A DNA stretch of 64,000 bases from Sinotaia quadrata (Eukaryota > Mollusca > Gastropoda > Architaenioglossa > Viviparidae). The position numbers were made by a program, and so were the translations under genes. The notes under the pieces are model-generated. The model was given only the letters and a program-made list of their open reading frames with translations, had not been told where the DNA came from and ran no database searches. Below, in pieces: positions 44,346 through 58,163 of the stretch. The first letter of the stretch is position 1, and the number at the start of each line of letters is the position of its first letter. The stretch spans positions 100,306,058 to 100,370,057 of the forward strand of contig CM054178.1 of NCBI GenBank assembly GCA_028829895.1. The letters run 5' to 3'.

Positions 44346-44810
44346 AGAATACGTTGTATTAAAATCTTTTTTTTCTTCCTTCTTTCACCCCACCCAAACT
44401 CCCTCACTTAAAAAAAAAAAGTGGAGTATTTTGGGAACAGAGATCTATTTTGAAAGAACTGAATACTTTTAATGTTCCTTAGTGACAAGAGGTTTATGGT
44501 GCTTGACCAATTGACTATTGAGTGTCATGGAGTACTAAGGGCCGATTTTACATATATGTATATATTTATTGATGATAAAAAGTTATGGCCGGATGGGAAC
44601 TCAGTTCACCAAAGATCAAATATTGCATAGGGGGGTTTTCTTGGACTTTGGTGTCAGCTTCAGGGACCCTTCATATTTACACATGTACTGTTATGTATTA
44701 TTCACTTAGTGAAAACTGTCTGTATGTACAAAATCTGACATTCTAAAATAACATCAGTTGCTGTTGTTAGCAAAATGAGTGAGGTAATCTTTCTTGTAAA
44801 TAAAGATAAA

Positions 44811-45055
44811 GATGACCATATTCTTTGTCTGTAAAGTGGAATTTATCTCAAATAAATTCGTTCAACGATTTTTGTGAGTGAGTGGTAGGTTAGTGGATGG
44901 GTGAGAGAGAGTGATGGAGGGAGGGAGCAAGCTTCCAATTTCAAAATAAACTGCTCTCTCTGTCGGGTATAACCTATAGACATATTTGACTATATTCTTT
45001 GTCTGTAAAAGTGGAAATTATCTACATTGAATTGGTTCACGATTTTTCACTTTGA
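44811..45055 (+). repeat. Dispersed repeat R3, forward copy
   Basis: 'gatgaccatattctttgtct' through 'aataaactgctctctctgtc' and 'ggtataacctata' (44811-44985) matches the reverse complement of 52195-52347. A second partial unit ('tatattctttgtctgtaaaa') follows at 44990-45050, so the copy may be tandemly duplicated. Confidence 0.85.
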
Positions 45056-45187
45056 TTATGACATAAAACATTTACTTCAGATCTCGTTTGTGGTATGGTG
45101 ACTTTTTCAAATAACTTGCAGAGGTAAAGTACAGATATACATATTTATATTTTAACTAATATTTTTATAATGTTTGGTTAGAAATAT

Positions 45188-45800
45188 TGTGATAACCTGG
45201 GTGAAACCTTCACCCAGTAAATTAATAATTAATTATATTTTATTAATATAGTTAATTCACTAGTCGACGGGATCTTCATCTTCACACTCAGGGAGACTAA
45301 GTCAAGACCTAGAATCAACAATTACTCTAATTGTTCTTCTCTTCTCTGTATTACTCGTCCAGAGTGAAATACATTCCTGCAATTTAATATTTATGTTAGG
45401 TATAACAGCATCTCCATTCAGGCCCCCACACGTCCTTTACCAGCTTGAGAGATACTTTCCCCAAAGTATGCACGATTGGCTTCTTAAAAGATTAAATGTG
45501 TTTGGGTGCTCTCACCCCTCAAGCCTGCATACGTCATTTTAATTAATTTAGCCAAAGTGGGAAAGTAAAATCTACAATTTTATTAACTATGTATAACTAA
45601 ATAATCAGCAACATTTTAAATACAATTTCTACGAAAGCAAATCACGAAGTTATAACTACACGCTAGGTGTTGATAATTAACAATTTAAATATTTCTATCA
45701 AGAAATGTCTTTCAGATCTTCAAGTTCAAAATACTTTTAACTGTTCATAGTCTTTTCCACAAGTCTTTGAATAAAATCACTAATTCTTTACTAATACATT
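45188..45800 (-). repeat. LTR-like repeat R2, possible inverted copy C
   Basis: On the minus strand this reads 'aggtcttgacttagtctccc' near the end and terminates 'ggttatcaca', as copies A and B end in 'gccaca'. A 'gtgggggcctg' block lies upstream. Similarity is weaker than between A and B. Confidence 0.35.
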
Positions 45801-46146
45801 TAATTTAACAATTAATAAGAAATAGAAAAATAATAATCAGTGATAAACATTACAACCATGGTTTGAAATCTGGACACAAATTCACCTGATTTTTTATGTG
45901 TTCATTTGGTGTGGACTTGTCACTAAAGCTGCCAGGGTGTGTGGCAGTTACAGATTGCAGACTGGTGGCTGCTCAGGTCATTATTGATGCACAGAATAAC
46001 TGAACCATATGTATTGTATTGTTTGCCAGTTGCTTAATGAATGATTACTTTAGTGGCGATTGTAGTCTCTTGTAGTATAAGTAACTTTTAGTTTTAGAAA
46101 GGACAGTTTTGTCCTATATGTTTCATGCGGTGTTTAACAACTAATT

Positions 46147-46266
46147 AGTGATTAAACTACAAGTATACCTGTTAAATGTATGTTTAGTGATTAAACTACA
46201 AGTACACCTGTTAAATGTATGTTTAGTCATTAAACTACAAGTACAACTGTTAAATGTATGTTTAGA
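46147..46266. repeat. 39-bp tandem repeat, three units
   Basis: 'agtgattaaactacaagtac' plus 'acctgttaaatgtatgttt' at 46147, 46186 and 46225. Confidence 0.95.
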
Positions 46267-46269
46267 TTA

Positions 46270-49200
46270 AACAACTAATTGTTCTATTTCATCCTTTGTG
46301 TTCATTGTTGTGTAAGTTTGATTGAAATTGGAGATTAAAAAAGGAAAGGGAAAATTGATCACACTAATTATATTTCTAAACATCTTGATGGTGGAGTTCT
46401 CAGATAATGCTCGACTCTAATGATGATAATAACTTGATGAGAAAAGTGGAAAAATATTGTTGTGGGTTTAGCCGTCCCACATTTACTTAGAATATATATA
46501 TCTTTTATTAGAATCTTATATATACACTTTTCTCTTTTATTAGGGATCTTTTAAGTCTTAGATATTATTATTGTAAACTGTAGTTGCAGTTTAAAAGTTG
46601 ATCTAGGAAGAATTATATCAGCTCATATCTGGATATCATTAGACTGTTGCAGGATTTGGTGCAATTGATGAATAAGAACGATATCCATATGTCAGTGTTA
46701 CATTCCTGCATTTGTTTGGAGACCCTGTCTCAGCATGAGGATTTTAGATTATTAAATTTTAGCATTCACCTATGCTGACAAGAGACTGGTTGCCAAGATC
46801 TACCCTTCAGTCCCTAAATTACCTCCATAATTTGGATACTAAATTTAGTGACAGGCGAACTTGTGTAACAAAGCCCTGACTGGGTGCGTTATCCAATTAT
46901 AACTAATTATGCATTCAATTGTTCGTCTTGACTTTATACCCCCAACCCAGTCTCCATTGGTCTTCCTTGCAATAATTAGTCAACTACCATAATTAGACAA
47001 CAATAAAATATTTATTAATTAACAATTAGGAAAAAGACAATTCTATACATCCATTTCCGATATGCAGGTCATAGGACTGCGATTGCCTATCGTGTCAAAC
47101 GAGTCACAAGATTCCAGTTCATTGATCTTTATTTAACTCCCACAAGTTGGTCAGTTATGACAGCACTCTTGCTTGAGTCGCCAGGCCAATTGACAGCTGT
47201 TACATAACGGCTCTTCCACCAGATGTAAGGACCCCACCCGTGCGCGTCCGGTAAGTCTAGGCACGTTGAACGCCCGCACAAGGTCTCTACAGAACCCCAC
47301 GAAGCTCCAATATGCTTCAAACTCAAGACAAAGGCCCGAAAAACCAAAGGCCACAAAAACCCGCTCTGAAAACATAATTCGTTTCATGAGCGACACTCTT
47401 ATTGACTCGCCGACCTATACATGTGGCATAGACAATATAGCGCAGCCTATTTACAAATCGACCTTTAATCGTATCTTACATGAAAAGATAAAATAAGATA
47501 CAATCCAAAATCATGTTCATGCATGTTACAATTACAATGCAACGCATCCCATGCAAGGGATTTTACCTTTACATACAAAGTAATTATATTTCACAATAAG
47601 GTAAAATATATGAAATGAGTGACACGACTCAAAATCACGCATATGCATGTTACAATTACAACAAAGCATTTACACGCAAGTGCGTTAGATTAATTATTAT
47701 ATACAAAATACTTCAGCACGCACGGGCGTTCCACAAATACAATTCAGTTAGTAGTTGACTTCCAAAGGATAAATTTAATGTTCCCTAATCTTTACACAAT
47801 AAAGATAAACTGCCGTTCAACAATCCAACACTTATATAGAGGCACAAATACACCAAAATATAGCCACTCTATTATTTTGACACGTCAGGAGAAAATAGCA
47901 ATAATGTAGCTTAAACACAATAGATAATGCACAATTCACACAATCAACATTCTTAATAAAATACAGAATAAATATCTTTAAGAATTCGATGTGTTATTAC
48001 CTTGCCTTGGGCTTTTTGACTGATTCACGGAATATATGCGATGCCTCTTGCGAAATGCGTCAGGCGCTGTTTCCTCGTGAATGGCTCTCAGACCCCGGTA
48101 CAGTGTATTTAAAGGCATATACGAATTCTTGGCGGAAAATCTATCGGTCAGCATCAGGCTTGGACACGACCCACCATCTGCTATTACTCGAACATATTAA
48201 ATAATACATCCGGCTCATAGTTGTGGGTACGAGGCAAGCAGCAGGGGTGGTTGCATCACCGTTCGCGAGTCGGGTACTCGAAATGTCGGTTATGTGTGCG
48301 ACGCAGTTTCAAGAGCTTAACAAGACCATGCGGACTAATTAATTATGGTTTAGGAGTTGAAGTATAATTTTGGCTTTAACCCCATCACAGTCAGTCACAT
48401 ATGAATTGCCTGTTGCAGTATTAACAACTTTCTTGCACTATTTATGACTTTGATAACTTTCATTATTTGTTTTAGAGTTGATGATTTTTGTCTCATCAAC
48501 GGTTGAGTTTAATAATTTTCTTCCAGTACCTGTTTAGTAAAATGATTTGCATTACACTACAACATTGAAAAAATTTATAAGTAAATCTGTTAGCAGCAAG
48601 ATTATGAAGAAGGTGTCCCATTTTTTATTTATTTTATTTTATTTTTATTTTTATTTTTTTTTGGGGGGAAGAGTTCTCAAGAATTGTTGGCACCTTCCAT
48701 AAATACGAATATCTAGGACGGGACAACAATTGAGGACGCCACTTCCGGTAACTTGTATGAGCCCCCAGAGGAAACGATTCCTCACAGATAAGACAGACAG
48801 ACAGATAAGATGACAGACTCAGGACAGACATTAGACAGACATGACGATGACACTTATAAAACCATATTAGACAAAAATGACAATGAATTGGACACAACAC
48901 TAATGAAAATTTAACAATAAACTTATATATAACAATAACAGAAAATAAATGAAAAACTAAGAGAAAGAACAATAATTAATATTATCAATTATCAATTATC
49001 TAACAACAAATTACAAATAGATTGGTTCTAACCTGAATCAGGGAATTAACTAGTCTCCCCTAAACGAAAGTGAGTTTTAATGTCCGTTTTCCTTTTGCTA
49101 ACTTATCTTCTTTTCTACACGAATCTCAAGTCTCAATTTCAATCACAAAGTAAGTATATGCACTCAGTTTCAATGTTCGAGTTACTTAGCTTAGAAAGCA

Positions 49201-49550
49201 CAGCATGGAGTCAGCATCCAGCACAAAATTTCCACATCGGCAGTTTAGATAGCTCCGCATCTTCCTTGCACGTACAAGCAGTACAGGCCTTAGAAGTCTG
49301 ACCCAATGACCTAAGTGACCTGTTTGGGCGATCCTTTCCCCATTCTTCCACGGTGGCCTGAATGACCCGGTTCTGACACTGGTGATTCTGTAATTTAATA
49401 ATTAATGCAGTGTAAGCAACTGCTGACTATAAAAGAAAGTATTTAAGTGACAATGGTTCTCCCACCCTCTGGATGGCCAGTCCAGTTCAGGTATCCGGAA
49501 GGAGAGATAGATACATCCAGTCTAACTGTCCAGCTCTGGGTGGTCTATCC
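46270..49550. other. Mixed DNA without a recognised gene
   Basis: The 46860-48380 part is less A+T-rich, begins 'tgtaacaaagccctgactgg' and ends 'ggctttaaccccatcaca', which could be the limits of an element related to R2, but I could not confirm homology. Several frames of 70-80 codons (47129-47496, 47989-48204) lack recognisable domains. Short 'agacagacagac' and poly-T/A tracts occur near 48640 and 48790. Confidence 0.35.
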
Positions 49551-49555
49551 TGTTA

Positions 49556-49650
49556 GGTCTTGTAATTCTAACAAATTCTATCCCGTTAGTATCTTGGAGT
49601 GGAGGTCTTGTAATTCTAACAAATATCCCACTAGTGTCTTGAAGTGGCTT
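49556..49650. repeat. 48-bp tandem duplication
   Basis: 'ggtcttgtaattctaacaaa' occurs at 49556 and 49604, followed by 'cccgttagtatcttggagtg' and a diverged copy. Confidence 0.9.
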
Positions 49651-49659
49651 GGTTAAATA

Positions 49660-51570
49660 CTTTAAATGTGTTTCTTGTACTGTGTTTCCTATACCCCTTG
49701 TGTATCTAGATTTTATTCCTTTTCATTATTTTAATTTTTAAATGTTTAATGAAGAGATGCCGGGCGAAGTTTTACTTTCGACTGACAAGAACCAACATTA
49801 TTATTTTGGTAGACGTACTTATTTTCATCTTGGAATACTCTAGCTTTGACAAAATAATGTGGGTGAGGCTGCATCATTCCTAAGAGGTCAGCCTTTGAGC
49901 CGGGGCAAAGAACAGAGGCATCAAACTAGCGGGATACCTCAAATGAAGTTCTCTTCCATCATCACTGTGTGGCACCAAAGACATACGACCTTCCAGAAGC
50001 AGAAGGCGTGATGTGAAGCCATTCATTCCAGGTAACATTGGAAGCAGGATTACAAGACTGTTACTGCAAGCGTTGTAATAGATTTAGAGAGCGATCACTT
50101 AGCCAGTACTCGCTTTCTTTCCTCATCATCGACCAGTAAATTTCAGAAACAACGCCTGCAACAAAATGTGTACTCATCTAAATTTATGACACTTCTGAGT
50201 ACAACAGAATTCAAACGTATTTTACCCAGATTCCCCATATTTAAAAAAGTATACATAATTTCCTGAAGTGTATTAAAATGAAAGAAGAAATAACAAAAGA
50301 AGTGGAGAGCAGATGACTATATTAAAATAATAATAAATTTTTTGAAAATATAAAATATTAGCAAGTGTACACACATACATTTGCGTGCATACATTTTATA
50401 CTTTAAAATTATTTCAAAACGAACAATTTTGAACGGACATACTGTAAAATAGAATATTTCATTTCAACGTATAAAAAGCCAAAGAAACAAACAACATAAT
50501 TAGTTATAGCAATTGTTGAGAAGAAAATAATTAAGTAATGAATTTTACAGAAATATTTCTTGAAAAAGCAATCACAATATAAAATGACATTAGAGCACTT
50601 AGACTTTACAAAAAAATCAAAAAAAAACAATCTAAGATTTATACAGTATTTCCTCAAAAAATCTTAACATAAGAATGCTGAAGATATTATAACGAACAAG
50701 AGGAATACATATGAAATATGCATTTTAAAACAATGAAGAAACGAGAATTAATTATACTTTGAACATTGACATAAAAAGCAGTGCTTTATTTGCTAATCAA
50801 AAAGAAGCCGTGAGACAGTCATGGCCGTGACTTTTAAGTTTGAATCACAATGAAAGATGCGGCATATAAGTGTTGTTGTTTTTCTGAAAACCTACCCTTT
50901 TGCACAAATATTTTCTTATTTTGTTTCAAGTGTATACAACTACTATCGGATTAATAATATAAAAAATGAAGACAGTAAGACAGTTGTGCATTGCATTATT
51001 CGCGGCTGAAAACAAGGAAATACTCTCGGTCGTCTGTTGTAAAAAACTGATTCAGTGACTGTTTGCCACGCCTTCAAGCCTACTAACAACGCCAGATACT
51101 TTCAAGGATGTCAATATAAGCTACAGTACTTTTTTAACCAAAGAACTGCGAGTTCATCGTGCCCTGTCATTAAAAATACCTTCAACCATTCGTGTTTCAA
51201 ACACATTTTCTCTATCAAGTCAAAATTTGTCTTGAATGCTAATAGGCCTTTCTGATCGAAGTTACATATATTTCGATTTAGAGAGTAAGATTAACCGAAC
51301 TAGTAAGAAATTCATCAGGGCTATCCTACTTTGATTATGACTACAATTCATCGTGCACACTTTGAAGGCCCATACTCAACATGCTTTTCAACGTTCACGG
51401 CCTCGAAAAGCTCCTCATTATGTAAATAAACAGGAGTTGGTTGTGCATGCACGTATGAACATGATTACAACTCATGCCTGAATTAACACTTTACAAAATT
51501 CATGGCATTAGTGTCAGTAATTTACTTCGCTGAAATAGATTCTCGATTAAATATATATATATCATTTAGT
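49660..51570. other. A+T-rich DNA, no gene recognised
   Basis: A small stem-forming word 'cgaagttttactttcg' lies at about 49767-49782. No other structure was identified. Confidence 0.45.
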
Positions 51571-51571
51571 T

Positions 51572-51735
51572 GTTTTGACACACACTGAACTATCATTTCA
51601 GTTGTCTTGTCACACAACGATCATTTCAGTTGTCCTGTCACAAAATGAACTATCATTTCAGTTGTCTTGACACACAACGAGCTATCATTTCAGCTGTCTT
51701 GACACACAACGAGCTATCATTCCATTTGTCCTTTT
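51572..51735. repeat. ~32-bp minisatellite, five units
   Basis: Units of 'gaactatcatttcagttgtc' plus 'ttgacacacaac', diverging at both ends. Confidence 0.9.
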
Positions 51736-51739
51736 AATA

Positions 51740-52190
51740 GACAGCAAGCAAGTATATATCAGCCTCTACCGCTGAAATAACTTGAGTACTTAAAACCGAA
51801 CTACTGCATATATTGCATAAATGGTTGTATAGAAAAGAGAAACTTGACAAATGTTTGTATTACAGAGAATTTTAGGTTTATATATATCTATGCCTTTCAT
51901 TATAAAGCGCTCGTTCAGAATTTTCTGAACGTTTCGTTCTTACTCATTATCCCCTTAGGACCCTCGCCAATTTCAGTTGCGGTCTTGCCCCTCAGTCTCT
52001 CCAAAGAAGGTTTTGGACGAGCAAACTACACTTTTAACATCTCCCCATTAAAAGCAGCCCACTAGTGACAGGTCAGGCATACGGGGTGGCAAACAATTTA
52101 TCCAACTCTGTCGATCCACATCTGGGTGGGTGTGTTTTAGAGTGGGGTGGGTAGATCGGTGGGTTGGACATTAACCTGTCGCGCACTCAG
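51740..52190. other. No gene recognised
   Basis: Mixed sequence preceding the inverted R3 copy. Confidence 0.5.
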
Positions 52191-52194
52191 TGCA

Positions 52195-52347
52195 TACTTT
52201 ATAGGTTATACCGTCTGAGAGAGCAGTTTATTTGGAAATTGGAAGCTCGCTCCCTAACTCCTCACTCACTCACTCACTCAAAAGTTGTTGAACGAATTCA
52301 TTTGAAATAAATTCCAATTTTACAAACAAAGAATATGGTCATCTATG
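52195..52347 (-). repeat. Dispersed repeat R3, inverted copy
   Basis: The reverse complement of this stretch matches 44811-44985 through the words for 'gaatttatttcaaatgaatt', 'cgttcaac', the GAGT-rich run, 'gagcgagcttccaatttcc' and 'aataaactgctctctcaga'. Internal simple repeats differ in length. Confidence 0.87.
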
Positions 52348-52349
52348 TT

Positions 52350-53895
52350 CAGTATCTTAAAACCTTGTGAGTTACTGTTTGCATATGCAAATTAAATCAT
52401 GCATCCTTCATGTCATACTTACTTGCTATGACCATTGGGTTATTTTAGCTTCCCTGAAAAACAGATATTTTATTACAAATTAGTCAGAAATCGAGTAATC
52501 ACAAATAGTCATCATTAATTTATCTAGAATTGTGCACCTTTGGTTCTAGTCAATTTATTAAAAACACATATGCACTATTCATGATTGCAAATAAATCTTT
52601 ATTTACAAGAAAGATTACACAGAAACAGCATTATTTGATTGTCATGAAAGCCTTACAAATGACCCTGGTGTGTGGCGGAGTAAATTTGCCTATCCCTATT
52701 TTAAAACTTAATTGTTATGCAAATTGTTAAATTGTCAAAGTGACCCGGCCTTGGGCACTCCCTATGATGGTATTTTTTGTAAGTGTCTGAGCTGGAGTAA
52801 ACAACTCGAGTTGAGAATATGCTAGAAAATTGCTGACGCAATCAAAACTTGATGAGTAGTTTTTCTGACTAATTGTCTCACACTTGTTCATAGCAATTTC
52901 ATCCAATGGGGATGGACCGGAAATTTCTTGAAATTGAAACAGTACTCTATTCTAATCACTTTGATTTGAACATAACTCGAGTTCGGTCATAAAGGTGATT
53001 GTTAGCATATGGTAAGTTAACTGACCGATAAACAAAGAAAGGACTTAGAAATATTTCATACATATTTACTATTGATATTTGTTTTTAATTAGAGAATGCT
53101 TCCGTGTTCATTAATTTGACTACATTGTACATTATAGTTGTGAATTTTGATTGATGTTGTTTTTTATGCTATGTGTGTATCGGGCTAACGAAATTTTTGC
53201 AGGATCTTTAAATTGAAAATGTTTGTGGGAGAGAAAGGAGTTTAGATATGAAATATACCTGAAATTTAGTGCTGCCTTAAAATGACTTTTGCAGAGCAAG
53301 CTTTTTGTTTTGGGTTGACTAGAATATTTTACTTGAATATGTTGGTGTGTGTATCCAGTGTTGTCAACTTATCTACAAATCGTGTTGCTGTAAGTTGATT
53401 CCCGTGAATCCTGTTCGAGAACCAGTAGGGCAGAGATTTGTGGCCTGAGTTTGTTCTCGAGAATTCACGAAGATCACTATGAGCATTCCTCGTGGTGTGT
53501 TGAGTAAATGGGAAATCAAGAACATTCCTCAAGATGTGCTTGATTGACAGCACATGTGAATTCAAGATGATTCTCTACAGCATACTTAAAGAGTACATTG
53601 AAGATTCTTGAACAGTTGTGTAACACGTTTCTAGAAGGAACATGTGGAACCTCACCTAAATATGAAAGGCAGTGACTTGTTGCAGACTGCACGACTGAAA
53701 CATGTGCCGGCGACAGCCGCCATCTTTGAACAGGATATGTAAATTGATTTTAATTATTTCTCTGAACTCTACTCTCATTTCCGTGATGATATCCATGAAC
53801 TTGATTATGTATTTATGTTAATTGACTGCTTATATCTATACTAGGATGAACTGAACAATTGAACATTGTTTGCAAAGTGATGTAAATGTCAATGC
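52350..53895. other. A+T-rich DNA, no gene recognised
   Basis: Eroded duplications may exist at 53460-53600 ('gaacattcctcaagatgtg' and similar words). No coding signal was seen. Confidence 0.45.
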
Positions 53896-53897
53896 TC

Positions 53898-54290
53898 TTT
53901 TGATTATATTCATAGGTTGTATATTTGATTGCTGGTTTAATAAATTTATTGTTAAATTTATTGACCTTCTTATATGTATTGATAACCTTATGTTGGAGAA
54001 GAAAATGGGTGGATGGAGGCTCGCTAAATAGAGAATAGACCATTTTTTCTTCTCCTTTAGTAAGAAGTTTTCCACCTACGCAAATATTATGTGACGGTAA
54101 ATGTTTTGTCTTTGATGTTGTGGAAGTGAGAAAACATTTACAGTGCATATCCGCCAAGTGTGACAGAAGAGTGGTATCTTCTGTAGAATTATTAATATCA
54201 TAAAATAAGATTCTCATCACTTGTAAATAGATATGGATGATTAAATAATAATAATAATAACCATAACTAGTGTGGCATAGGCATCACAGA
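53898..54290. repeat. Dispersed repeat R1, copy b
   Basis: Second copy of the 31.5-kb repeat in the same orientation, with the same (AAT)n run and end ('gtggcataggcatcaca'). Confidence 0.8.
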
Positions 54291-54294
54291 TTGA

Positions 54295-55600
54295 CATAAT
54301 TAATAAATTATTTTCCATAAGCTCATATGCCCAGGGTTCAACTTCTTGGTCCTTACTCTACACAATTATTTAGTAATCATGGCCACCATATCTCTGTCTA
54401 TATTCTATAATGATGCATATATTGAGGGGATGGGTATAATGACCAACTATGAAGACAATACAAAATAAAATTTCAATATGGGACACCTAGATTACAATAA
54501 AGTTATTACTAACAGGTACAATAAACCAGTTAGAAATAACAATGAAAGGTCGTGTGGCTAGAACCTATCCTATGCCTGTTCCGATTACATTATTACAATT
54601 ATATAATACAATAGGTTATAACTTCTTTATGTAGAGGATTATCAAGGTATTTCCTTAAACTATAATGTCATTAATTACTATGTTTATTGAATATAGAATG
54701 TCTCAATTTCATCTAAAATTAATTTCTCTATTCTGCCTTATTGAAACTCTTTTACAGAATTTTTATTTTAAAGCACCTGCTACTTTGTTGTAGCCTCCTT
54801 CCATACACCACTGAAGGTTGATTCACCAATATTCAAAATGCTCTCATTCAAAAATCTCATGCATGCTATGTGTATCCTCAGCTACTTGTTACAATACTCT
54901 TTCAACCACTCTACTTTCTAGCAATAGTTATGTTTCATGATTTCAGAAATATCTAAACTTGCCACTAGACACCTGCACAGAAACACAATTCGTTCATTTT
55001 AAACGTATCTTGTCTATTTCAATGTTTCTGATTGAAGTGTAGAGAGGTAAATGCCTTGTCTATTTCAATGTTTCCGATTGAAGGGTAGAGAGGTAAATGT
55101 AACTAAAAGTGTTGGTGTTATGTGCCACATTGTACACTTTCGCATTTCATAGCTTAGCTACAAACTGATGTAATTGGTCTCACCAGAGAGATCTATAAGC
55201 AGGTCAATAGCTTTCTTCCAGCATTTTCAAACACACCTAGACTGAAACACAGATCGTTTGTAGACTGAATTAAATTCTGTTGAGTGAAATAGTGACTGTA
55301 ACAAGCAATGAAAAGATAGATTGAAACCACTTGCTGCATTAGAAAATTAAATAAGAAGCAAACAAACGTTTATAATTCATCACAAAAGACATACTCTTAG
55401 ACTATGTAAATAATACTATATCAAATGCTACAGTCAGGTCAAATATCTTGGCTCTTAGTTGAGCAGTTTTGATAACAGTCAATTTACAGTCTGTATTCTC
55501 CAAGCCAAAAAGAAAAAGTAGTGCAGATTTGCAATACTTCTTCATGTTTGTGCCTTCTAGAACATTATTAGCCTTGAAGAGAACATCTTCTCAGTGTGGC
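54295..55600. other. A+T-rich DNA with one 46-bp duplication
   Basis: 'ttgtctatttcaatgtttct' plus 'gattgaagtgtagagaggta' is duplicated head to tail at 55009-55099. Otherwise nothing was recognised. Confidence 0.55.
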
Positions 55601-55611
55601 TGACTGTAGAT

Positions 55612-56012
55612 CAGGGGTCTCCAAAGCGCGGCCCACGAAGCATTTTGGGATTTTAAAAAAATTATATTTCATTTATTTATTTTTCTCTCTCAAGCAACAC
55701 TGAGACTGGCTTCTTCTCATAAATTCAAACAATATATTGAGGTCCTTGTTGATGCAAAGCGCTGCCAGCTAAGTACCCAAACTTTCAGAACAAAAACTGA
55801 CGGAAGGTAAATTTAATGTGGTAATTACATTCACGTTAAACATTACAGTTTTAATAAACGGATTAAAATCATTAAATAAAATTTGTAAAGCACTATGTTC
55901 TTAGTATGTTGTCTTTTTTATTGACTTTTTATCATTGTAAAAAAGTATTCTGGTGATGCGGCTCTCGGGTTACTTTACAAGTCCTCAGAGAAATTTGAGT
56001 TTGAGACCCTTG
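55612..56012. mobile_element. 401-bp non-autonomous hAT element (MITE)
   Basis: The left end is CAGGGGTCTCCAAAGCGCGG. The right end on the opposite strand is CAAGGGTCTCAAACTCAAAT, with 11 of the first 13 bases shared. The flanking 8-bp duplication is ctgtagat (55604-55611) and ctgtagtt (56013-56020), 7 of 8 identical. The subterminal 'gcggcccacgaagcattttg' is typical of hAT ends in animals. The interior is A+T-rich without transposase. Confidence 0.85.
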
Positions 56013-56212
56013 CTGTAGTTGAAGCCACAGGTTTAAGATGAAGAATTGTCTGGTGAAGACAGCCTATAGCCTTGAGCAAAAATGGGACCAAACAGTAGTC
56101 AAACACTTCGACTACTTAAGAGTAGATACAAAGCTTTTGTGTAGCTTTTTGTAAGAAGATCGGTGTACTCTGATGTACAAACCGCTCAATTAAAATGGTC
56201 ATAAACAGCACA

Positions 56213-56512
<300 letters not shown>

Positions 56513-56519
56513 ACACGTG

Positions 56520-57715
56520 CATACTCTAGCCCTCTCTTGTGATGACACCAGTGGATGTACAAGGGAGCTAATCTACGCTGGAAAATTCTGAGTGCAGTCA
56601 GTGATAATAAATATTTATTTACCAATATGCTCTGGGGTTACAATTAGCTAAACTGCATTTGGCTCATTTTCCTATTAGTGTCATAGCTCTGCTTAATGGT
56701 CATTATTTATACCCCAAACCCAAACGCAATGACACGTGTTTCAATAATATAAAACGTGGGGGAAATAACACAAAATAGTTTGTTAATAATCAAATGCAAA
56801 GAACAAATTTCATACATTGACAACAAAACTTTCAATTGCAAATGCAAATGATCTTCCATGATACAAATGATACATTTAACTAATATACATAGTTCGTTCA
56901 ATCACTTTGTTTCTTTGTTCCCCATGCATTTTTAATGAAGAAAAGCCAACCTTCAAGAATCAATAAAGTTTATCGGAAGTTAATAAAATTTACTATTTCT
57001 TGTTAAACGCCCACACCCTCTGAGTGACATGTTTAGAGAGAAAGATTCGTAGCAGCGGGGTGGGTGGGTCATATAATACATAATACGATGGACATTGAAC
57101 ATGGCTGCCACATTGCTAGTTATTTGGAAATGCCATGTCAGTTCTGATTTATTGTGTCTACCTGTAACACAGAGGTTAAGCGCTGGAAGCGGTATAGAGG
57201 TTGCTCCTTCATCCAATGTCTGCAGATTGGGAGGTGTGTAATTATCATAAGATGGGGAGATGATGATGATATTCTCATAATTTAAGTGACACTCTCGTTA
57301 TTGTTAAAATATCCTGTTGCAGTAGGTATTATTCTTATGCTTCTTTGTCTCTTCGTTTCCTAACTACAGCTTCCACCTCAACCTTTGCCGCATTTCTACT
57401 GATCTTATCTGTGTTGGTGATGATTCATTCCCTTGACTCTTTTCGTTAGACAAGGATTAGCACGACCGTCGAGTGATCGGAGACAAGACTGAAGACAAGT
57501 GTGCGTTGTATTTTACAAGGGACTTTTCGGTGGAGAGTGGGAATTTTGTATTTTAAAGTGACATTGAGTGGGAAATTGGATCAAGTGAATGACTCAGTCT
57601 AGATTGATAAATATCTCTCTAAATAAGTCTTTATCTCTCCATTTCTTTCATTCTCCCATTTTTTCTTTCTTTCCTTCTGTCTCTTTTTCCCTTCGATTAT
57701 TCTCTGACAAGACTG
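56520..57715. other. No gene recognised
   Basis: Mixed A+T-rich sequence with no assigned element. Confidence 0.5.
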
Positions 57716-57721
57716 TCTATC

Positions 57722-57724
57722 TGC

Positions 57725-57800
<76 letters not shown>
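57722..57800. repeat. (CT)n microsatellite
   Basis: About 38 CT repeats with a single 'ttt' interruption. Further CT-rich sequence lies at 57930-58010. Confidence 0.97.
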
Positions 57801-57803
<3 letters not shown>

Positions 57804-58163
57804 ATTATTCTATTGTTACCTTATCTATCAGTTATCATTCTCCTTTGTATGTGCGTACGTATATGTAGGTGGGGGTGAGAGGAGGTTGGGGGGTTGTGTC
57901 AGGTGTGATTATTCTCTCGTTTCTTTATTTATCTTCTCTCTCTCTCTTTCCCTCACTCTTACTCTCTCTCCTTCTCTCTCTTTATCTTTCTCTCCTCTCT
58001 TTCTCTGTAGTTTATTAATATTGTATTTAAAAATAGGTTTTAACTCATAATGAGGTAAAAGGAAGGGAGGAAGGACCCAACTAATGATGGGCATTAAATT
58101 CACCACAATAAGGTAACTCTTTCCATCATTCAAAATAAACATTTGACCTCAATATATATATAT

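Noticed and set aside
47129..47496. Overlapping 75-81-codon frames on both strands
   Set aside because: No recognisable family and mutually exclusive frames; kept only as part of an unassigned region.
46866..48376. 1.5-kb element bounded by 'tgtaac' and 'atcaca'
   Set aside because: Terminal inverted similarity is too weak and no target duplication was found, so it is not listed as an element.
57589..58050. 153-codon Ser/Leu-rich frame, and an Arg/Glu frame on the other strand
   Set aside because: Both come from the (CT)n/(GA)n tract; the non-repeat parts match nothing I recognise.
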